Below are positions 43,948 to 52,989 of a DNA stretch of 64,000 nucleotides, piece by piece. This stretch comes from Chitinophaga pinensis. Lineage in GTDB: Bacteria > Bacteroidota > Bacteroidia > UKL13-3. Made by a program: the position numbers and the translations under genes. The stretch spans positions 186,001 to 250,000 of the forward strand of contig CAMARW010000002.1 in the NCBI GenBank assembly GCA_945860865.1, in the 5' to 3' direction. Below the pieces are notes generated by a model that was given only the letters and a program-made list of their open reading frames with translations, did no database searches and had not been told where the DNA came from. Each line of letters opens with the position of its first letter. Position 1 is the first letter of the stretch.

Positions 43948-44708
43948 ATTTTAAATTCTGCTGATATCTCCTCTGCGAGGAGTGCATCTGTGAGCACACG
44001 ACCGCAGTTTTCACAAACTATAATTTTTTTACGTTGTTTTATATCACTTTGTCTTTGCGGCGGAATGCCAGCAAAACATCCACCACAACTCTCGCGCTCG
44101 ATAGTTGCCACGCCAATTCCATTTTTTACACTTTTACGAATACGGTCGTAAGAGTGAACCAATCTATCATCTGCTATTTTAACGGCATTGCCACGAACCT
44201 TCATCAATTCATCTTCTTCCTTTTGAGTTTCAGCAACGATAGTGTCTAATTCGGCTTTTTTATTGTTTAAATCTAAAGCTCTGCCTTCTAACTCTTTTTG
44301 AAGCGTATCAATTGAAACCTTTTTTTGTTCAATATCAAACTGAGTGTTTTTAATACGCTTTTCCAAAGCTTGTTGCTCTAAACCTTGAATTTCTATTTCT
44401 TTATTTAAAGCATCAAATTCTCTGTTGTTTTTAACATTATCCAATTGCTTTTCATATTTTTTTACCAAGGCTTTTGCATCCAAAATCTTGGCTTTATTAG
44501 CAGAAATGGCATCATCTAATTTGGCAACTTCTGTTTTTAAGTTAGATAATCTCGTTTCTTGTCCAATAATTTCGTCTTCCAAATCGCTTACCTCCATAGG
44601 TAATTCGCCACGTATGGCAGTTAATTTGCCGATTTTAGAATCGATTAGTTGCAGCTTGTATAAAGCTTTTAATTTTTGTTCAATACTGGTTTCTGTAGCG
44701 CCTGCCAT
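43944..44708 (-). CDS. Coiled-coil C4-type zinc-ribbon protein
   Basis: A 254-residue protein. Residues about 10-190 are an almost continuous coiled coil; the C-terminus has a zinc ribbon with cysteine pairs CGGC and CENCG separated by about 22 residues (GIPPQRQSDI... between). This is the CT398/HP0958-like family (zf-RING_7). Members have been linked to RNA binding and to flagellar or secretion partners in other phyla; no flagellar genes are here. It adjoins the Nif3-like gene (3-base gap) as in many Bacteroidota genomes. Confidence 0.9.
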   Translation of the reverse strand: MAGATETSIEQKLKALYKLQLIDSKIGKLTAIRGELPMEVSDLEDEIIGQETRLSNLKTEVAKLDDAISANKAKILDAKALVKKYEKQLDNVKNNREFDALNKEIEIQGLEQQALEKRIKNTQFDIEQKKVSIDTLQKELEGRALDLNNKKAELDTIVAETQKEEDELMKVRGNAVKIADDRLVHSYDRIRKSVKNGIGVATIERESCGGCFAGIPPQRQSDIKQRKKIIVCENCGRVLTDALLAEEISAEFKM

Positions 44709-44711
44709 AAT

Positions 44712-45809
44712 TTATAAATAATAATTTATCGGATTCGTATTAATTTTAGATAAAAGGACTGCAAAAGTAGGGAATTTTTCGAGAATCAATTCACAAATTA
44801 ATGATTTGGTAAATTTTTCGCTCTCATAATGACCAATATCGGCAATTATTGTTTTGTTTTCGGCATCAAAAAATTCGTGATATTTAAAATCCGCCGAAAC
44901 ATAAGCATCGGCACCACACGCTATTGCTTGCTTTAATAAAAAGCTTCCAGCACCTCCACAAACGGCAACTCTGCTAATTTTACCAGGAGTAAAATTTGTA
45001 TGCCTAATTACCTTTAACTCCATTTTTTCTTTTAAATAAGCCAAAAAATCATGTCCAGATAAACTTTCTGGCAAATTTCCAATTAGTCCTGACCCAACCT
45101 CTTGGTGCTGATTGAGGGCAGGAAAAATATCATAGGCAACAACTTCATAAGGATGAGCCAAATTTAGAGCAGCTAAAAGCCTCGCCTGAATATATTGCGG
45201 AAAAACTACCTCTACCCTAGTTTCTAATTCAGTATGCAACTGATTTAGCTCACCCACAAAGGGCTTAGCCAAAGAATTGGCTTCAAATGACCCTTCGCCT
45301 TGTGAGCTAAAAGCACATTTGGAATAATTCCCGATTTGACCGGCACCAGCAGCAAATAGCGCCTCTTTTACACTTTCAGCATAGGCCTCAGGCACAAAAG
45401 TAACTAACTTAGCTAAGGCGCCCGTTTTTGGCGCTAAGATTTGAGTTTGGTTAAGCCCTAGCTTTTTAGCAATTGCATTATTAACCCCTGCCTTTACATT
45501 ATCTAAATTGGTATGAATAGCATAAATAGCGATGTTATTTTGAATAGCCAATATCACTGTTCTTTCTATATAATTATTCCCATTTAACTTTTTTAATCCA
45601 GCAAAAATGATGGGATGATGGGCTATTATTAAATTACAGCCCAGCTGTATAGCCTCTAAAACAATAGCTTCTGTGCAATCTAATGTTACAAGAGCTTGTG
45701 TAATTTCTTGGTCACCACAACCTACCAACAAACCGCAATTGTCATACGATTCTTGATAGGCAAGAGGCGCAATATGTTCTAAGTGGCGTGTAAGTTCTTT
45801 AATTTTCAT
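44712..45809 (-). CDS. Nif3-like dinuclear metal-centre hexameric protein
   Basis: A 365-residue member of the NIF3/YqfO family. Metal-site motifs: IAHHPIIFAGLKKL, IYAIHTNLDNVKAGVN and, near the C-terminus, VSADFKYHEFFDAENKTIIADIGHYESE. The middle (about 135-235) is the PII/CutA-like insert of the long family members. The enzyme activity is not settled: some members have been called GTP cyclohydrolase I type 2. It lies one base after the GT2 gene and 3 bases before the zinc-ribbon gene in one operon. Confidence 0.93.
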   Translation of the reverse strand: MKIKELTRHLEHIAPLAYQESYDNCGLLVGCGDQEITQALVTLDCTEAIVLEAIQLGCNLIIAHHPIIFAGLKKLNGNNYIERTVILAIQNNIAIYAIHTNLDNVKAGVNNAIAKKLGLNQTQILAPKTGALAKLVTFVPEAYAESVKEALFAAGAGQIGNYSKCAFSSQGEGSFEANSLAKPFVGELNQLHTELETRVEVVFPQYIQARLLAALNLAHPYEVVAYDIFPALNQHQEVGSGLIGNLPESLSGHDFLAYLKEKMELKVIRHTNFTPGKISRVAVCGGAGSFLLKQAIACGADAYVSADFKYHEFFDAENKTIIADIGHYESEKFTKSLICELILEKFPTFAVLLSKINTNPINYYL

Positions 45810-45810
45810 T

Positions 45811-46632
45811 TTACAATGGCGCGTTTGCTAAGGTATTCTTAAACTTCAGAGCTCGGTATTTTTTAAAACAACTTGTACCTTGAAAGTTTCTGATAACCCA
45901 AACTTTAAGGAAAATTATAGGATATAAAAAGAAATTTAAAATAGCTACAAACAATGGAAAATGATTGAAGCCAACTTTAATGTATTCTCTATACCCTTTC
46001 ATTCTTTTGTGATAGGTTGCACCTTGAATATCATAAAATGCCACTATTTCATCCAAAAAATAAGTTCGAATGGTTTGATCTTTAAAAACCCGTATGAACC
46101 ATTCGCCATCGGCCACTAAAGAATAATTAAGATTAAAAAACCCCACTTTATTGAAGATAGATTTTTTAGCAAAAGTGGCTTGATGACAAATTGGATAATG
46201 GCTATAAAACATTTTAAAAACAACGGGTTTACCTGCAATATAGTTAATTCCAGTTGGTTCATTTTTTGTTGCTACTTTGGCATAAATTAAATCGGCTGAA
46301 GTTTGCTGAGAACAGGCGTATATTTTGGCTAAAACATCATTATCATAAAAAGCATCACCCGCATTTAGAAAATATACAAATTTTCCCTTAGCGGCCCTAA
46401 TACCCTTATTCATGGCATCATAAATGCCCTTATCTGGTTCAGAAACAAAAGTACCGATGAAAGATTCAAACGGCTTTAAAATATCGCGTGTATTGTCTTT
46501 GGAACCGCCATCAATAATTACCAATTCAAAATCTTTAAAGCTTTGTTCTTTAGCAGACTGTAAGGTTTCAGCCAATAGATTGGCAGCATTGAAACAAACT
46601 GTTATTAAACTAAACGTAGGATTTGCTTGCAT
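45811..46632 (-). CDS. Glycosyltransferase family 2
   Basis: A 273-residue GT-A glycosyltransferase. Nucleotide-sugar motifs: FSLITVCFNAANLLAETLQSA, LVIIDGGSKDNT, and the acceptor region YFLNAGDAFYD, VADGEWFIRVF. The C-terminal 50 residues include a hydrophobic stretch (FVAILNFFLYPIIFLKVWVI) that probably binds the membrane. It is of the kind found in capsule or lipopolysaccharide sugar loci, but the window lacks such a cluster. Its ATG overlaps the stop of the small lipoprotein gene by one base (TAATG). Confidence 0.93.
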   Translation of the reverse strand: MQANPTFSLITVCFNAANLLAETLQSAKEQSFKDFELVIIDGGSKDNTRDILKPFESFIGTFVSEPDKGIYDAMNKGIRAAKGKFVYFLNAGDAFYDNDVLAKIYACSQQTSADLIYAKVATKNEPTGINYIAGKPVVFKMFYSHYPICHQATFAKKSIFNKVGFFNLNYSLVADGEWFIRVFKDQTIRTYFLDEIVAFYDIQGATYHKRMKGYREYIKVGFNHFPLFVAILNFFLYPIIFLKVWVIRNFQGTSCFKKYRALKFKNTLANAPL

Positions 46633-46754
46633 TAAAATTTAGGACAATTACATTTCTTATTGCGAGCCATACCTTTTGGAGAGCTACAGGCAGATAAACT
46701 TAAAATAGCTATCAAAGAAAGTGCAATTATAAGGCTCAACGAATTATATCTCAT
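46632..46754 (-). CDS. 40-residue lipoprotein coupled to the glycosyltransferase
   Basis: ATG 46754 to TAA 46632. The signal MRYNSLSLIIALSLIAILSL ends in the lipobox SLSAC, followed by SSPKGMARNKKCNCPKF: only about 17 mature residues, basic with two cysteines in CNC. The stop overlaps the glycosyltransferase ATG by one base (TAATG), and a matching -7 element lies 4 bases upstream of the start. The real signal peptide, promoter and coupling make it a likely gene although very short. Function unknown. Confidence 0.75.
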   Translation of the reverse strand: MRYNSLSLIIALSLIAILSLSACSSPKGMARNKKCNCPKF

Positions 46755-46758
46755 GACA

Positions 46759-46766
46759 CAAAATTA
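46759..46766 (-). promoter_or_regulatory. -7 element of the lipoprotein/GT2/Nif3/zinc-ribbon operon
   Basis: Minus-strand TAATTTTG, full match, ending only 4 bases before the ATG at 46754, so a leaderless mRNA is expected. The -33 match is weak. Confidence 0.45.
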
Positions 46767-46816
46767 TAAAATCCAACGAGATTTCATTAAACTTGCCGGA
46801 TAATTTATCAAATTAA

Positions 46817-47470
46817 ATGGAAATTTTAGAAATTATTAAAGAATTACTCACCAATACAAAAGGATTTTTAGAAGCATTTGTTGCGGCTAATGGACTTTGG
46901 ATTTATGGCCTACTTTTTTTAATTGTATTTTGCGAAACAGGCTTGGTGGTTTTACCCCTGCTTCCTGGAGATTCTTTATTATTTACAGCTGGTGTTTTAG
47001 CTGGAAATGCGAATAACAATTTAGATGTTGCAGTAATTATTTTATTATTAATTGTAGCCGCATTACTGGGCGATAATACCAATTACTTTATCGGTAAATT
47101 TTTAGCCAAAAAAGGCGAAGGAGCCAAGCTTTTTGGCATATTTACCATCAAAAAAGAATACATACGAAAGACAGAAGAGTTTTATGAAAAGCACGGAACC
47201 GTAGCCATTATTATTGCTCGCTTTGTGCCAATTGTGCGCACATTTGCTCCATTTGTAGCTGGTGTTGGCAGCATGCAATACAGTAAATATATTACCTATT
47301 GCGTTGTGGGAGCTATTCTTTGGGTATCGAGTTTAACTTTAGCTGGATACTTTTTAGGCAGCAATCCATGGGTACAGAAAAATTTCGAGAAAGTTGTTTT
47401 TAGCATCATTCTTTTATCTGTTCTACCTGTTATTTTTCAGGTTATTAAACATCGTTTTGCGAAAAAGTAA
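46817..47470 (+). CDS. DedA family membrane protein
   Basis: A 217-residue integral membrane protein with the DedA signatures: VVLPLLPGDSLLFTAGVLAG and ARFVPIVRTFAPFVAGVGSMQY, plus the GDNTNYFIGKF motif between them. DedA proteins are lipid scramblases or flippases for undecaprenyl phosphate or other lipids; which lipid is not evident. It is divergent from the lipoprotein/GT2 operon, and its end overlaps the next gene. Confidence 0.94.
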   Translation: MEILEIIKELLTNTKGFLEAFVAANGLWIYGLLFLIVFCETGLVVLPLLPGDSLLFTAGVLAGNANNNLDVAVIILLLIVAALLGDNTNYFIGKFLAKKGEGAKLFGIFTIKKEYIRKTEEFYEKHGTVAIIIARFVPIVRTFAPFVAGVGSMQYSKYITYCVVGAILWVSSLTLAGYFLGSNPWVQKNFEKVVFSIILLSVLPVIFQVIKHRFAKK

Positions 47471-48197
47471 TTGCTATATATTTTTAATTTTAATATTTTG
47501 TTTTGAGCCTCTATTAGCGGAACAAACAAGTGGATTTTGTGCCATCAGTGAAGAAGAAAAAGGCAGAGAAGTTTTAGCCATTTTCCCTGGCACAGCATTT
47601 TTATGTATTCCCGCAAGTTCTTTAAAAAGCAGGATTTGGCTGGATGCTTGGGTGCCAAATAGATTTTTATATGATGGGTTGCGATTGATAGAAAAAGCCA
47701 AAATATATAACCATTCTTTTAAACAAATTGGAAGGGTTAGTATGTCATTTAATCCTATGCAAATTATGGAAGTTAAAGATAGTTTAACACACATAATTAT
47801 TAGCGGTTTTTTACCCAAAGGATGCATAGATTATTCAGCGGTTCCAGAAATAGATTTGAGCAATTTATTAGATAAAGCAGAGAATAACGAACGCTTTACA
47901 TTTTTCGAAAATTTCATCAAAAAATATGAATTTATTCCTACAATCGAGAACAATAATTACACATCATATTTAATAAAAGAGCCAGAATTTGTTCAACAAA
48001 TTTTAACACCTAGAATATTGATGGTATTTTATAAAACTGAGTTAATTGCCATTTTTCATACACAACCCATACGCGTAAAAAAATACGACTCTATTGAAAT
48101 GGGTAGTCAATACAAAATGATTTACAATTCTAAATTTAGCGAACACACTAAACAAGAGATGGTATCAATTTATAAAAGTAAATTGCATGACTTTTAA
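47457..48197 (+). CDS. Exported protein of unknown function
   Basis: The frame is open from 47394, but the first part then lies inside dedA; a TTG at 47457 gives 246 residues with a signal peptide (LRKSNCYIFLILIFCFEPLLA) and overlaps dedA by 14 bases. The mature part is rich in Ile, Phe and Lys, with two cysteines, and matches no family I know. It is likely periplasmic and co-transcribed with dedA and fcl. Confidence 0.65.
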   Translation: MRKSNCYIFLILIFCFEPLLAEQTSGFCAISEEEKGREVLAIFPGTAFLCIPASSLKSRIWLDAWVPNRFLYDGLRLIEKAKIYNHSFKQIGRVSMSFNPMQIMEVKDSLTHIIISGFLPKGCIDYSAVPEIDLSNLLDKAENNERFTFFENFIKKYEFIPTIENNNYTSYLIKEPEFVQQILTPRILMVFYKTELIAIFHTQPIRVKKYDSIEMGSQYKMIYNSKFSEHTKQEMVSIYKSKLHDF

Positions 48198-48210
48198 ATA
48201 GCATTAATAA

Positions 48211-49149
48211 ATGAATAAGGAAGATAAAATTTTTGTTGCTGGTCACCGAGGAATGGTTGGTTCAGCTGTAAAAAGAAAATTAGAAAAAGAAGGATTTAAC
48301 AACCTAATTGTTAAATCTTCGTCGGAGTTAAACCTTACCAATCAAGCCGCTGTTGCGCATTTTTTTGAATCTAACAAACCTAAATTTGTTTTTTTAGCCG
48401 CAGCTAAAGTAGGTGGAATTTATGCCAACAACACCTTTAGGGCTCAATTTTTATATGAAAATTTAATGATTCAAAACAATGTAATTCACCAAAGCTATTT
48501 AAATGGCGTTGAAAAATTATTGTTTTTTGGATCGAGTTGCATTTACCCTAAACTAGCACCACAACCCCTGCAGGAAGATAGTTTATTAACCGGTCTTCTT
48601 GAACCAAGTAATGAGCCATATGCTATCGCTAAAATTAGCGGCATTAAAATGTGTGAAGCTTACAGAGATCAATATGGCTGTAATTTTGTTTCGGTTATGC
48701 CAACTAATTTATATGGGTATGCCGATAACTATCATCCAGAGCATTCACATGTGCTACCAGCGCTTATAAAAAAGTTTCATGAAGCTAAAACTAATGGGAC
48801 CAAGCAAGTTGAAATTTGGGGAAGTGGCACCCCACTACGTGAGTTTTTGTTTGTGGATGACTTGGCAGATGCCTCCTTCTTAGTTATGCAAGAATATAAC
48901 GAAAAACAGTTTCTTAATATTGGAATGGGTACTGATTTAAGCATCCATGATTTAGCTCAATTAATACAAAAAATTATTGGTTTTGAAGGCGACTTAATTT
49001 TTAATACTGAAAAGCCAGATGGTACACCGAGGAAAGTTATGGATATAAGTAAAATAAAATCAATGGGTTGGGAGCCAAAAATTGACTTAGAAACGGGAAT
49101 TAGATTAGCTTACCACGACTATTTAAAAAATACGAAATTGCAGGATTAG
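48211..49149 (+). CDS. fcl: GDP-L-fucose synthase
   Basis: A 312-residue extended SDR. NADP motif AGHRGMVGSAV, catalytic Ser in GSSCIYPKLAPQPL (about 108), Tyr137 and Lys141 in YAIAKISGIKM, and GTPLREFLFVDDLADA near the end. It epimerises and reduces GDP-4-keto-6-deoxy-mannose to GDP-L-fucose. The partner gmd and a fucosyltransferase are not adjacent. It follows the exported unknown by 13 bases. Confidence 0.94.
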   Translation: MNKEDKIFVAGHRGMVGSAVKRKLEKEGFNNLIVKSSSELNLTNQAAVAHFFESNKPKFVFLAAAKVGGIYANNTFRAQFLYENLMIQNNVIHQSYLNGVEKLLFFGSSCIYPKLAPQPLQEDSLLTGLLEPSNEPYAIAKISGIKMCEAYRDQYGCNFVSVMPTNLYGYADNYHPEHSHVLPALIKKFHEAKTNGTKQVEIWGSGTPLREFLFVDDLADASFLVMQEYNEKQFLNIGMGTDLSIHDLAQLIQKIIGFEGDLIFNTEKPDGTPRKVMDISKIKSMGWEPKIDLETGIRLAYHDYLKNTKLQD

Positions 49150-49547
49150 ATTCCTTTACACACATTTAATTAAAGAATATTGGGTTTACCCATTCATTTA
49201 TAACCTTTAAGAAATAGAAGAAATAATATTGTTTATTGGCCCAATAATTCGATGATATATGGTAGTTTTAATCAATAATGCTCAAAAAAGCTATTAAATT
49301 TCAATTACCCGAAAATATTAGGGAGTTAAAAGGAATGATGGCGCTTGCATTTTTAATCTTTGATGATAATGTTATGAGAGCAAAAAGTTGCGCTTTTTGA
49401 ACGATTTAAAAATCATTTTAAAAACCATATCATCCTAATTTCGGGGAGAGAACAACTAATGTATCACATTTTTATTGCCAAAATAGAGCAACAATAACTT
49501 TGGTAAGCGTTTTATTTATGGCTATTATCGCAACTTTTTAATTCAGC
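49150..49547. other. Gene-free stretch between fcl and the MATE gene
   Basis: This 398-base stretch holds no convincing intact gene. The only coherent frame is the frameshifted remnant at 49278-49497. The rest is AT-rich without an obvious terminator or repeat. Confidence 0.5.
49278..49497 (+). pseudogene. Possible frameshifted ORF remnant
   Basis: ATG 49278 reads 40 residues (MLKKAIKFQLPENIREL...) to TGA 49398-49400. Shifting +1 within the GAGAG at 49376-49380 continues as EQKVALFERFKNHFKNHIIL...MYHIFIAKIEQQ to TAA 49495-49497, about 72 residues in all. The two parts have similar amino acid make-up, suggesting one frame broken by a single-base insertion. No family recognised; it could be chance. 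Confidence 0.28.
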
Positions 49548-50903
49548 ATGTACCAAAGATACCTCCCCTATTTTAAGCAAATTACTATTTTAAGCCTACC
49601 TATTATTGTTGGGCAATTAGGGATAGTTTTGATGGGCGTTGCAGATGTTATTATGATTGGCAAATTAGAAGCTGTGCAATTAGCTGCTGCTTCATTGGCC
49701 AATGCAATCTACTTTTTTATTGCCATTTTAGGCATAGGTACACTTAGCGCTGTATCGCCACTTGTGGCAAAAAGTAAAGGAGCTGCTAAACTCAAAGAGT
49801 GCGCTATTTGGCTCAAACAAGCCATACTTGCTTCTGTGTTGTTAAGTCTCTTTATAGGTATCGTATTATTTGTAATAACCCAAAACTTACATTGGTTTAA
49901 ACAAACACCAGCTGTTACCCAATTAGCAAAAAACTACCTGCATTTATTAAACATAGGAACCCTACCCATGCTGCTTTTTGTGGCCCTTAAACAATATAGC
50001 GACGGATTAGGAATTACTAAGCCATCGGCTATAATTACTATTATAGCCTTGCTCATCAACGTATTTTTAAACTGGGTATTCATATACGGCCATTGGGGTG
50101 CAAAACCATTGGGTTTGGTAGGGGCCGGAATAGCAACAACATTAGCGAGAATAATTATGGCTGTATCGCTATTTGTTTATGTAAAAACACAGGCAATATA
50201 TAAACCCTATTTGGAACTAAACAAACAGGAAAATAATGCAATGTATTTAAAGCAAATTTTTAAAATAGGCATACCTTCTGGCTTACAATATTTTTTTGAA
50301 GTAGGCGCATTTGCGTTTGCTGCTATTATGATTGGATGGATAAATGAATTTGCCTTAGCAGCACACCAAGTGGCCATAAACATTGCTTCTATAAGCTATA
50401 TGATTGCCACCGGAATATCTGCTGGAGGATCTATTGCTGTGGGAGAAGCCCTGGGCAGAAAAAACAAAAAAGACATCATTGATGCAGGAAGATCTGCGCT
50501 AATTTTGGGTGCTTTTTTCATGACCTTTTGCGCCCTATTTTTAGCGAGTTTTGCGCCACAAATAGTTGCTTTATATACTACAGACGAACAAGTTGTAAAA
50601 ATGGCCATTTACTTGCTTTACATTGCAGCCTTTTTTCAATTGAGCGACGGTATTCAATGCGTGGGTCTGGGAATCTTGCGAGGCATTGGCGACACTAAAA
50701 TACCAACCCTAATAACTGTTTTCGCTTATTGGGTTATTGGCATTCCACTTGGGTATTTACTATGTTTTAAACTGAACCAAAGTTTATATGGTGTTTGGAT
50801 GGCGTTGTTAATTGGTTTAACGCTATCTGCTTGGCTTTTAAGCAAAAGGTTTTTAAAAGAAAGTGCAAAAATTAACCTAAGCTATCAACCTCAATTTAAT
50901 TAA
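49548..50903 (+). CDS. MATE family efflux transporter
   Basis: A 451-residue protein with about 12 transmembrane helices and the MATE/NorM architecture: an N-terminal PIIVGQLGIVLMGVADVIMIG, and a second-half AAHQVAINIASISYMIATGISAGGSIAVGEALGRKN. It exports cationic organic compounds with Na or H gradients. Substrate unknown. Six bases before the EamA gene, so probably co-transcribed. Confidence 0.95.
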   Translation: MYQRYLPYFKQITILSLPIIVGQLGIVLMGVADVIMIGKLEAVQLAAASLANAIYFFIAILGIGTLSAVSPLVAKSKGAAKLKECAIWLKQAILASVLLSLFIGIVLFVITQNLHWFKQTPAVTQLAKNYLHLLNIGTLPMLLFVALKQYSDGLGITKPSAIITIIALLINVFLNWVFIYGHWGAKPLGLVGAGIATTLARIIMAVSLFVYVKTQAIYKPYLELNKQENNAMYLKQIFKIGIPSGLQYFFEVGAFAFAAIMIGWINEFALAAHQVAINIASISYMIATGISAGGSIAVGEALGRKNKKDIIDAGRSALILGAFFMTFCALFLASFAPQIVALYTTDEQVVKMAIYLLYIAAFFQLSDGIQCVGLGILRGIGDTKIPTLITVFAYWVIGIPLGYLLCFKLNQSLYGVWMALLIGLTLSAWLLSKRFLKESAKINLSYQPQFN

Positions 50904-50909
50904 AAACAG

Positions 50910-51791
50910 ATGCAAACCCGCTTAAAAGTACATTTAGCACTATTTGCCGTTTCCCTCCTGTACGCGGGTACTTTTACAATAGCCAAATTGGCCATGCCCC
51001 TCTATATAAAGCCCTTTGCGTTTATTTTAATGCGTGTAAGTGTGGCCATGGTTTGTATTTACTTTTTTCATAGACATTTTGTAAAAGGTGTTATCAAAGA
51101 TAAAAGTGATTTATGGCCGCTATTTGTTTCTGCCGTATTTGGTGTTGCCGGAAATATGCTACTATTTTTCAAAGGTTTATCTATAACTTCTCCCATTAAT
51201 GCCTCCATATTAATGCTCAACACACCCATTTTTGTTTTGGTGTTTGCGGCAATCATTTTAAAAGAAAAGCTAAGCGTTAACAAAGTTTTAGGAATCTTTA
51301 TTGCAGCGCTGGGTGCGCTACTTTTAATGAGCGGCGGCAACTTTCACTTTAATCAGGAAACCGTTTGGGGCGATGTTTTTGTTACACTAAACGCCATTAT
51401 ATACGCGTTTTACTTGGTGTATGCCAAACAACTGATGGTAAAATACCACCCACTAACGGTTACACTTTACGCCTTCTTTTTTGGATTTTTCCTTGTACTA
51501 CCCTTTGGTTTAAACCAAGCCCTTGAGATAGATTTTGCGAATCTCCCATTAAATATCTGGGGCGCTATTGCATTTGTTACCATTGGTGCAACATTCTTAA
51601 CTTATGTTTTAAATGCATATGCCCTAAAACATGCAAGCTCAAGCCTTGTAGGTTCATACATTTATTTACAACCTGTATTAGCCACACTCATTGCGGTAAT
51701 TTCTGGTAAAGACTTTTTAAGTGTAGAAAAGTTTATTAGCATGCTCATTGTATTTGCAGGTGTTTTTCTGGCAGCTTATAAAAAAAATTGA
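50910..51791 (+). CDS. EamA-family (DMT) transporter
   Basis: A 293-residue protein with about ten hydrophobic helices in two EamA halves (LLYAGTFTIAKLAMPLYIKPFAFILMRV; later GAIAFVTIGATFLTYVLNAYALKHASSSLVGSYIYLQPVLA). DMT permeases export metabolites or amino acids. Substrate unknown. Co-directional with MATE. Confidence 0.93.
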   Translation: MQTRLKVHLALFAVSLLYAGTFTIAKLAMPLYIKPFAFILMRVSVAMVCIYFFHRHFVKGVIKDKSDLWPLFVSAVFGVAGNMLLFFKGLSITSPINASILMLNTPIFVLVFAAIILKEKLSVNKVLGIFIAALGALLLMSGGNFHFNQETVWGDVFVTLNAIIYAFYLVYAKQLMVKYHPLTVTLYAFFFGFFLVLPFGLNQALEIDFANLPLNIWGAIAFVTIGATFLTYVLNAYALKHASSSLVGSYIYLQPVLATLIAVISGKDFLSVEKFISMLIVFAGVFLAAYKKN

Positions 51792-51837
51792 TTTTATTTT
51801 ACCAATTCAGCCTGCTTAAAAATTGATTTTATTTTAC
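51783..51837. repeat. 20-bp direct repeat, period 35
   Basis: The 20 bases at 51783-51802 (A-rich start, core ATTGATTTTATTTTAC) recur exactly at 51818-51837. The first copy spans the EamA stop codon. It looks like a recent 35-bp tandem duplication upstream of the mrp promoter. Confidence 0.8.
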
Positions 51838-51867
51838 TTTGATATTCAATAAACCTAGCGATATTTG
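51838..51867 (+). promoter_or_regulatory. Promoter of mrp-nfu
   Basis: TTTG (51838-51841), 18 bases, GATATTTG (51860-51867; one mismatch from TAnnTTTG). It ends 17 bases before the ATG at 51885 and excludes the TTG start at 51876 only weakly. Confidence 0.5.
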
Positions 51868-51884
51868 CCCAACATTTGAAGTAT

Positions 51885-52958
51885 ATGAATTTGGATAAAA
51901 ATGATATTTTAAAGGCACTGAGCACAGTTCAAGAGCCCGATTTAAAAAAAGACTTAGTGTACTTGAAGATGATTCAAGACATTGAAATAAATGGCCATGA
52001 AGTTAGCTTTACAGTGGTGCTAACCACACCTGCATGTCCGCTTAAAGAAAAAATAGAAAAAGATTGCATTGATGCTATACACCAGTTAGTTTCGGATCAA
52101 GCCGTGGTAAAAATTACCATGACAGCCAATGTAACCACAAACAGAAGCGATAAACTTACCTTACCCAATGTTAAAAATATTATTGCCGTTGCCAGTGGCA
52201 AAGGAGGTGTAGGAAAATCTAGTGTTTCTAGTAATTTAGCCATTGCCCTTTCTCAAATGGGCGCAAAAGTTGGCCTACTAGATGCCGATATTCATGGTCC
52301 AAGCGTACCTATGATGTTTGGTGTTATGCAAGAACAGCCCCTTATGCGCAGCGTAGAAGGAAAAGAGTTGATGGTGCCAATAGAAAAACATGGCGTAAAA
52401 TTATTATCTATTGGCTTTTTAATAAAGCCAGAGCAAGCAGTAGTTTGGCGCGGACCCATGGTATCATCTGCGTTGAGGCAATTTGTGAATGATACAGATT
52501 GGGGCGAATTAGATTATTTAATTTTAGATCTTCCGCCCGGAACGGGAGATGTGCATTTAACGATGTTGCAAATTGTTCCGCTTACAGGCGTTGTTATGGT
52601 AACTACTCCGCAAGCTATTGCGCTGGCAGATGCCTATAAAGCAGCAACTATGTTTGGCATGACACCCGTAAAAGTTCCGATTTTAGGTATAATTGAGAAT
52701 ATGTCCTATTTTACTCCCGCAGAATTACCCGAAAACAAATATTACCTTTTTGGAAATGGCGGAGGAAAATCCATGGCAACAGAATTAAAAGTGCCGTTTT
52801 TAGGCGAAGTTCCGATTATTATGAGCGTAAGAGAAGGAGGAGATAGGGGCATCCCCGGCGCTGTAAATGATGTTATTGTTCAGAAAGTATTTAGAGAACT
52901 AGCCGAAAAAGTAGCCCAAAAAATAGCGGTTTTAAATGCCGCAGAAACCAATTCTTAA
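51885..52958 (+). CDS. Mrp/NBP35-type Fe-S carrier ATPase
   Basis: A 357-residue protein with an N-terminal MIP18/DUF59 domain (about 1-85) and a P-loop ATPase domain: VASGKGGVGKSSVSSNLAIAL (Walker A), DADIHGPSVP and LDLPPGTGDVHLT. In E. coli-type Mrp a CxxC after NMS binds the bridging cluster; here that place reads NMSYFTPAELPENKYYLFG, with no Cys pair, which as far as I know is the usual form in Bacteroidota. It is followed by nfu. Role: assembly or transfer of iron-sulfur clusters. Confidence 0.92.
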   Translation: MNLDKNDILKALSTVQEPDLKKDLVYLKMIQDIEINGHEVSFTVVLTTPACPLKEKIEKDCIDAIHQLVSDQAVVKITMTANVTTNRSDKLTLPNVKNIIAVASGKGGVGKSSVSSNLAIALSQMGAKVGLLDADIHGPSVPMMFGVMQEQPLMRSVEGKELMVPIEKHGVKLLSIGFLIKPEQAVVWRGPMVSSALRQFVNDTDWGELDYLILDLPPGTGDVHLTMLQIVPLTGVVMVTTPQAIALADAYKAATMFGMTPVKVPILGIIENMSYFTPAELPENKYYLFGNGGGKSMATELKVPFLGEVPIIMSVREGGDRGIPGAVNDVIVQKVFRELAEKVAQKIAVLNAAETNS

Positions 52959-52989
52959 CCTGCCATTTATTTTTGTACCTTAGCAGCTC

